A stretch of 64,000 bases of DNA from Bacillus salipaludis (GTDB taxonomy: Bacteria; Bacillota; Bacilli; Bacillales_B; DSM-18226), in the NCBI RefSeq assembly GCF_004358205.1, contig NZ_SMYO01000003.1:248001-312000 (forward strand), read 5' to 3'. Below are positions 59,246 to 64,000 of this stretch, in pieces. The position numbers and the translations under genes are program-made. How positions within the stretch are numbered: position 1 is the first letter of the stretch; every line of letters begins with the position of its first letter. The notes below the pieces were generated by a model. The model did not search any database and was not told the DNA's origin. It worked only from the letters and a program-made list of their open reading frames with translations.

Positions 59246-60185
59246 TGATGATCCCTCCTGCCCATAATAATAATAAAAATAAAAAAACAGTTTTCCCTAG
59301 AATCGTATTCGCCTTTGGGATATGCTCTGCCTTTATCGGCAATAGCGGCTCTCCCATTTTTGCCCGGTCTGAAACCATTCCTTTATAATAATTTATTCCT
59401 CCAAGCTGAATCCCTAAAATCGCGGCAACTGCCGCTTCTCCCCAGCCGCTGTTAGGACTTGGATGTTTTTTTGCATCTCGGAACAAGATTTTCCATGCAT
59501 GACGATACTTCATTTTTTCTGGCTGATTTCCAAAAAGCATGATTAATCCTGTCAACCTGCTGGGGATCCAGTTCATCACATCATCCCATTTGGCAGATGC
59601 CCAGCCAAACTCTCTGTACCGTTCATTTTTATATCCAACCATTGAATCGCAGGTATTCGTGGCCCGGTACAATATGGCAAGAGGAGCTCCGCCAATTAGC
59701 GCCCAAAATAATGGAGCTGTAACACCGTCACTTGTATTTTCAGCAACAGTTTCAATTGCTCCACGGGCAATTTCCCCTTCACTTAAGGAATCGGTATCCC
59801 TGCCAACAATATAGGATAATTTTTTCCTTGCTTCGACTATCACTCCAGCCTTCAATGGTTGATACACTTCAAGAGCCGATTCCTTTAAGCTTTTTTGGGC
59901 AATGGTTGTCGAAATGATAATCGCTTCAAGAAAGATCCCCACATACAAGTGAATCTGATAACCTATAAAAATAATAATGAATACCAAAAGAAAAACAATA
60001 AGTAAAACACAGATTAGCATCAATACCCCTTTTGCTTTTTTCGCTTGACCATGGTTCCAATTCTTTTCAAAAGATGAAATTAGTGAACCAATCCAGCGAA
60101 CCGGATGGGGCCAATTGGGGGGATCGCCAATAAGCAAATCAATCATGATTGCAATGGTAATTGAAATTAAATGATGGATAATCAC
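59202..60185 (-). CDS. cbiB: Adenosylcobinamide-phosphate synthase
   Basis: 327-residue membrane protein attaching aminopropanol phosphate to adenosylcobyric acid. IMIDLLIGDPPNWPHPVRWIG is the family start; YFNWP-type block SLKESALEVYQPLK, VGRDTDSLSEGEIARGAIETVAEN and SPNSGWGEAAVAAILGIQLGG follow. GTG at 60185 overlaps the preceding stop (GTGA) and has AGAGG upstream; a longer frame starts inside the ABC-CbiZ gene. Confidence 0.92.
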   Translation of the reverse strand: MIIHHLISITIAIMIDLLIGDPPNWPHPVRWIGSLISSFEKNWNHGQAKKAKGVLMLICVLLIVFLLVFIIIFIGYQIHLYVGIFLEAIIISTTIAQKSLKESALEVYQPLKAGVIVEARKKLSYIVGRDTDSLSEGEIARGAIETVAENTSDGVTAPLFWALIGGAPLAILYRATNTCDSMVGYKNERYREFGWASAKWDDVMNWIPSRLTGLIMLFGNQPEKMKYRHAWKILFRDAKKHPSPNSGWGEAAVAAILGIQLGGINYYKGMVSDRAKMGEPLLPIKAEHIPKANTILGKTVFLFLLLLWAGGIIIEMAVTWIQSTLFV

Positions 60186-61648
60186 GATTTTTTCCTCTTT
60201 TGTGATTTTTGAATCGCTTCGGTCGTACATTGATATACCGCTTTACTAATCAGCTTTCCTAACGGAGTGATCGTACCGGCATACTCCAGAACGCATCCTG
60301 TTTGGGTCGCAGCAATTAAGATACTGTCCGTCGAGGTTCCTGTCGCAATAGTCCCCGTAACATTGTCCATTACCTGTAAATCATGGATGGCCTTCACTTT
60401 TGCCTCTGTGGCCGTCATGATACTTTGAATAAATGCTTCTTCAGTCAGCTCTCCATTAACAAAAATCCAGGTATTAATCGTGCCGGGCACTCTTTCAAAG
60501 GAGTGCAGTTCACTTTTCGAAGCATCAATGGCATTTCCAACACCTGCAGTTACCACGATAAAGATAGAAAAGTCATTTTCTTCATAGGAACGGTAGACCA
60601 AATCCTCTAAAATAACAGCAGTCATCATTCCCACGGTTTCAGATGGCTCAAACCCATTCGCTTTTAAAAATGTCGCCATTTCGAGGCGATGGTCACTGCA
60701 ATTATAACTTTTGTCAACATGACGATTCACAAAATTTTGGTGCCATCCCGTTCCTGAGCCAATCACACCTGAAGACATTGTCCGTAATGGTGCAGGTGTA
60801 CGCAGCACGATAAACTCAGACGAAATGCCTACCATTGATTCATCTACAATTTTAATCGAATCTTTTTTAATCCCTTCTGGCAATAAGCACATTTGCGGTG
60901 CCGCTACTTTCGGATGAGGATGTTTTAGAACTTCTGTATGGTATACGTCCCTTATCTTTTCTTCTCTTAGCACTTCATTCGGAATATGATTGATATTGAT
61001 TGTGCCGTTTTCGAGCAAGAGCAGGCGGTCACAATATAAACCGGCAAGGTTTAAATCATGAAAAATAGAAATAACCGTCAAACCGGTTTCCCTTGTCCAC
61101 TGTTTTAATAAATCAAGTAATTCTTTTTGATAAGATAAATCCAAGTGGTTCGTTGGTTCATCTAAAAGAAGAATTTTTGGTTCCTGGGCCAGGGCTTGAG
61201 CTAAAAACACCCTTTGTTTTTCTCCACCGGATAACTCTTGAATATTTCTATTTTGAAATGTGGAAATACCCGTCTGGTCCATCACCCGCCTGACGATTAT
61301 CTCATCTTCTTTTGACCATGATTGAAACCAGCCCTTTTGATGTGCATATCTTCCTAGTGAGACTGTTTCCTTGACGGTATAAGAAAAAGACTCAGAAGAG
61401 TGCTGTGAAAGAACGGCAATCATTTGCGCAAGTTGTTTTGAGCCATACTCCATGAGTCTTTTTCCATTAATTAAAATATCACCTTGTTGAACGGGAAGGA
61501 TTCCACTTAACATTTTTAAAAGAGTTGTTTTCCCACTTCCATTTGGACCTAAAATACCATATAATTCACCTTTTTCTACTTCAAATGAAACATCCTGAAG
61601 AACGGTTTCACTTGCATAACCACCTGAAACATGTTTAACGGTAAGCAT
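60182..61648 (-). CDS. Corrinoid ABC transporter ATPase fused to adenosylcobinamide amidohydrolase (BtuD-CbiZ)
   Basis: 488 residues in two parts. Residues about 1-255 are an ABC ATPase: LGPNGSGKTTLLKML (Walker A), LSGGEKQRVFLAQAL (signature), ILLLDEPTNHLDL (Walker B). Residues about 275-488 are CbiZ, which hydrolyses adenosylcobinamide to adenosylcobyric acid: SSGVIGSGTGWHQNFVN, AVILEDLVYRS, VTAGVGNAID, ATGTSTDSILIAATQ. The fusion couples import to remodelling. It explains why CobQ-independent steps CbiB and CobD are next to it. The frame is continuous, so this is a true fusion rather than an error. Confidence 0.92.
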   Translation of the reverse strand: MLTVKHVSGGYASETVLQDVSFEVEKGELYGILGPNGSGKTTLLKMLSGILPVQQGDILINGKRLMEYGSKQLAQMIAVLSQHSSESFSYTVKETVSLGRYAHQKGWFQSWSKEDEIIVRRVMDQTGISTFQNRNIQELSGGEKQRVFLAQALAQEPKILLLDEPTNHLDLSYQKELLDLLKQWTRETGLTVISIFHDLNLAGLYCDRLLLLENGTININHIPNEVLREEKIRDVYHTEVLKHPHPKVAAPQMCLLPEGIKKDSIKIVDESMVGISSEFIVLRTPAPLRTMSSGVIGSGTGWHQNFVNRHVDKSYNCSDHRLEMATFLKANGFEPSETVGMMTAVILEDLVYRSYEENDFSIFIVVTAGVGNAIDASKSELHSFERVPGTINTWIFVNGELTEEAFIQSIMTATEAKVKAIHDLQVMDNVTGTIATGTSTDSILIAATQTGCVLEYAGTITPLGKLISKAVYQCTTEAIQKSQKRKKS

Positions 61649-61651
61649 TTG

Positions 61652-62713
61652 TTAACCACTTCTTTCCTTCCTTTTTCTCTGCATGAGAATAATTGCAAAT
61701 ACGGGTGCACCAATCAATGCCGTTATAACACCAATTGGCAATTCAGTAGGTGAGATAATCGTTCGGGAAACAAGATCGGCTAAAATTAAAAAACCACTCC
61801 CGGATAAACATGTTAATGGAAGTAGATGCCTATGATCAGGTCCCCATAATAATCTAGAAAGATGCGGAATAACCAATCCGACAAAACCGATGGTTCCTGA
61901 TACAGCTACTGCAGCACCTGTTAGAATCGAACCTGCTGTTAAGATAATTAATTTCCTTTTTTGGACGTTTACCCCTAAATGCTGAGCTCTCTCTTCGCCA
62001 AATGACATGGCATTCAATTCTTTGGCATTAAAGATCAAAACGATGGCCCCTATTATAAAAAATGGTAAAATAAGCTTTATGTATTCCCAGCCTCGCATCG
62101 AGACACTGCCTAGGAGCCAGCCAATAATTTCTCGAAGTTCATCTCCTGTTAAAGCAATCATCAGTGAAATAAGTGCTCCTAAAAACGAACTAAAAATTAT
62201 CCCCGTTAAAATAATCGTTTCCACTCGCATGGAACGGTCAATTTTCCTTGCTAACGTAAGCACCAAAAAAATGGTTATAAAAGAAAAGAGAATGCTTAGC
62301 ACAGGTAATGTAAATGCTCCTAAAACTGGAATCGAAAAGCGAAAAAATAATGTCAAAACCGCCCCTACAGATGCCCCAGAGGATACGCCTAATGTATATG
62401 GATCGGCCAATGGGTTTCTAAGCAGTCCCTGAAAGGCGGCGCCGCTGATTGCAAGTGCGGCACCTACAAGTCCGGCCAAAATTACCCTCGGGAGTCGAAT
62501 GTTCATTACAATGCTTTGATACATGGGGTCCAGTTGCTCTGTAAAATGTATTCCAAAAACATTTGAACAAATGATCTTAATAATAGTAAGAACGGGAACG
62601 GATACCGTTCCCATCGAAATTCCTAATAAAATTGCAAAAACAAGGAAAATTCCTGCCAAACAAAATGCAGTGTATTTATTATTTAAAAACATCCGGATAG
62701 ATGGCCTTTGCAA
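61652..62713 (-). CDS. btuC: Corrinoid ABC transporter permease
   Basis: 353-residue FecCD-family membrane protein with about ten helices. RLPRVILAGLVGAALAISGA, GLLRNPLADPYTLGVSSGAS and VGFVGLVIPHLSRLLWG (the coupling-loop region) are the family signatures. Start is TTG at 62713 with GGAG upstream; ATG at 62692 is an alternative. Overlaps btuF by 35 nt and ends 3 nt before the ATPase gene. Confidence 0.93.
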   Translation of the reverse strand: MQRPSIRMFLNNKYTAFCLAGIFLVFAILLGISMGTVSVPVLTIIKIICSNVFGIHFTEQLDPMYQSIVMNIRLPRVILAGLVGAALAISGAAFQGLLRNPLADPYTLGVSSGASVGAVLTLFFRFSIPVLGAFTLPVLSILFSFITIFLVLTLARKIDRSMRVETIILTGIIFSSFLGALISLMIALTGDELREIIGWLLGSVSMRGWEYIKLILPFFIIGAIVLIFNAKELNAMSFGEERAQHLGVNVQKRKLIILTAGSILTGAAVAVSGTIGFVGLVIPHLSRLLWGPDHRHLLPLTCLSGSGFLILADLVSRTIISPTELPIGVITALIGAPVFAIILMQRKRKERSG

Positions 62714-63641
62714 GATCTCCTACTCCTTCGACAATCCTAGGGCCTGGACGGTTTACTTTATCAGCATTAACATCCAAAACCTGTTTGTTTTTAACGGCTT
62801 TGACATTTTCCCAGCCTTTTTGTTTTAAAACCTTTTCAGTTGGGTTTTTTACGTAGAAACCAAATGTAGTCACAATTACATCTGGATTTCTTTTTACCAT
62901 GGCTTCTTCATCTATTTTAATCCAGCCACTTTGATCGTTTGCGATATTGTCTGCGTTGATCATTGATAACATTTCGTCCATAAAAGTATTTTTTCCAGCA
63001 GTATAAATTTCTGGTGCAGGAGACACTTCTACTAATACTTTTTTCTTGTCTTTAACTTCTTTTGCCTTTGTTTGAATAACCGCAAGCTTATCTTTCATCC
63101 CTTTGATGATTTCTGCTGCTTTTTCGGTTTCTCCGGTAGCTTTCCCAATTGTGTCAATGGTACTATACACTTGCTCAAAATGATCAGCATTTTTCACCAC
63201 TAAAACCTTGATCCCTGCATCTCTTAGCTGTTGAAGCGCCGCTTTCTCAATACTTGCAGCGGATTCATGAGCTAACACTAAATTCGGCTTTAAAGAGATG
63301 ATTTTTTCAACATTTATTTCTTGTCCGCCAACTTTCTCTTTTTTCGATACTTCTGCTGGGTAGTTATCGTAATCAGATACTCCCACTACTTCTTTCCCAA
63401 GACCCAAAGCAAATGCAATCTCTGTATTACTTGGGATTAATGACACAATCCTTTCAGGCTTTTTATCAATGACAACCTTATCCCCTAATGCATCTGTAAT
63501 CGTTACCGGGAAGGCAGCTTGTTCAGTTTTCTTTTCCCCAGCATTTTTGTTCTCTTTTCCTTGGTCTTGTTTTCCGGCACAACCTGCTAACATACCTATT
63601 ATTAACATTGCAGCTAACAATAGTGAATACCATTTTTTCAC
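62679..63641 (-). CDS. btuF: Corrinoid-binding lipoprotein
   Basis: 320-residue substrate-binding lipoprotein of the helical-backbone type. Signal with lipobox GMLAGC, a Lys/Glu-rich linker, RIVSLIPSNTEIAFALGLGK, GGQEINVEKIISLKPNLVLAH and the paired C-lobe PDVIVTTFGFYVKNP. GTG at 63641 is used because GGGGG lies 7 nt upstream; the longer frame would run into the terminator hairpin. First gene after the cobalamin riboswitch. Confidence 0.93.
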   Translation of the reverse strand: MKKWYSLLLAAMLIIGMLAGCAGKQDQGKENKNAGEKKTEQAAFPVTITDALGDKVVIDKKPERIVSLIPSNTEIAFALGLGKEVVGVSDYDNYPAEVSKKEKVGGQEINVEKIISLKPNLVLAHESAASIEKAALQQLRDAGIKVLVVKNADHFEQVYSTIDTIGKATGETEKAAEIIKGMKDKLAVIQTKAKEVKDKKKVLVEVSPAPEIYTAGKNTFMDEMLSMINADNIANDQSGWIKIDEEAMVKRNPDVIVTTFGFYVKNPTEKVLKQKGWENVKAVKNKQVLDVNADKVNRPGPRIVEGVGDLAKAIYPDVFK

Positions 63642-63702
63642 GTCTATTCCCCCTGTTTTTAACTGAGCTGATTGCTTTTTATCAAAAAAATATTTTGCAC
63701 CG

Positions 63703-63736
63703 CAAAAAAACATCTCCATAGGATCATGGAGATGTT
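63703..63736 (-). terminator. Regulatory terminator of the cobalamin riboswitch
   Basis: Minus-strand ACATCTCCAT pairs with ATGGAGATGT around GATCCT, followed by TTTTTTTG. Confidence 0.9.
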
Positions 63737-63764
63737 GGTTCGATTAGATTCAGTTACTTATTCG

Positions 63765-63965
63765 AAAGTAAGAAGAGTCTAGCCTTCCACACCTCCCTAT
63801 CCTCGTAGGTTATTTGGCGTACATAAATAGGCAGGTTTCCTGACTCATGTTCATCGCTTCCTATGTCTTCCCATCATTACGACAGTGACATTCTATAGGT
63901 TGCTCCCATTTACAGTGGCGGGACCGCGTTGGTTTTGCACCAAACTTCCCTTTTAAGCTTAAATT
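63765..63965 (-). ncRNA. Cobalamin (AdoCbl) riboswitch
   Basis: On the minus strand the B12 box GCCACTGT lies at 63919-63912, with GGTGCAAAACCAACGCGGTCCC before it and GATGGGAAGACATAGGAAGC followed by GAACATGAGTCAGGAAACCTGCCTA after it. These conserved blocks, in order, define the aptamer. It controls the btuF-to-cblS operon through the hairpin at 63703. Confidence 0.96.
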
Positions 63966-64000
63966 CTTTTTAAAAATTTTAGCACCTATTTTTTAAATTT

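Overview
The window looks like a chromosomal segment of a spore-forming, low-GC Gram-positive of the Bacillaceae (Bacillus, Neobacillus or Mesobacillus type). It has GerA-family germinant receptor genes, a sporulation-type histidine kinase, a SigX-like ECF sigma factor, strong Bacillus-type ribosome binding sites, T-tailed terminators, cre and Fur boxes, and TPP and cobalamin riboswitches. The species cannot be named from the sequence alone.

Layout. 1-4.8 kb: 3' part of an amino acid permease, a MenC/N-acylamino-acid racemase-type enolase-superfamily enzyme, a GNAT acetyltransferase, a coiled-coil protein and Mn-dependent pyrophosphatase. 4.9-5.7 kb: a 52-bp tandem repeat array (15 full units plus a partial one). 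5.75-15.3 kb: a minus-strand lipid/acyl-CoA catabolism cluster (iron alcohol dehydrogenase, R2-like ligand-binding oxidase, two acyl-CoA ligases, MBL hydrolase, two MaoC-type hydratase subunits, SDR, acyl-CoA dehydrogenase). 15.4-21.3 kb: two DUF3147-like genes (one frameshifted), then two paralogous APC permeases. Each permease has a sigma-54 -24/-12 promoter, a matching upstream element and a cre site in its leader. Between and after them lie three copies of a 129-bp GC-rich repeat and a decayed IS1182-type transposase. 21.4-28.5 kb: envelope and signalling genes, namely an NlpC/P60 protein that has lost its catalytic residues, a response regulator/kinase/lipoprotein operon whose lipoprotein ends in an IseA-like domain, sigX without rsiX, and a KinE-like kinase. 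28.6-33.1 kb: a gerK-type receptor operon with a possible divergent D subunit. 33.2-42.5 kb: an MFS transporter, a membrane glycosyltransferase-like protein, a Fur-controlled FTR1 iron permease operon, a glycolipid-type cluster, and a Fur-controlled lipoprotein. 42.5-45.1 kb: a holin-like protein and a class A PBP.

45.3-52.5 kb is the most unusual locus. A TPP riboswitch precedes an operon encoding an NCS2-type permease, a LuxE-like acyl-protein synthetase, a LuxC-like acyl reductase, an SDR, then ThiM, ThiD and ThiE. Together this reads as uptake of a carboxylated thiamine fragment, two-step reduction to the alcohol, kinase capture and assembly into thiamine phosphate. That pathway is an inference, not an established function.

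52.6-64 kb is a cobalamin-riboswitch operon for corrinoid uptake and salvage: BtuFC, a BtuD-CbiZ fusion, CbiB, CobD, CobU, CobQ/CbiP, CobS, a CobC-like phosphatase, a divergent second CobU-like protein, a PduO-type adenosyltransferase, and the alpha-ribazole transporter/kinase pair CblT-CblS. Genes for corrin ring synthesis are absent from the window. The two cofactor operons lie back to back on the minus strand, with the TPP riboswitch immediately after cblS.
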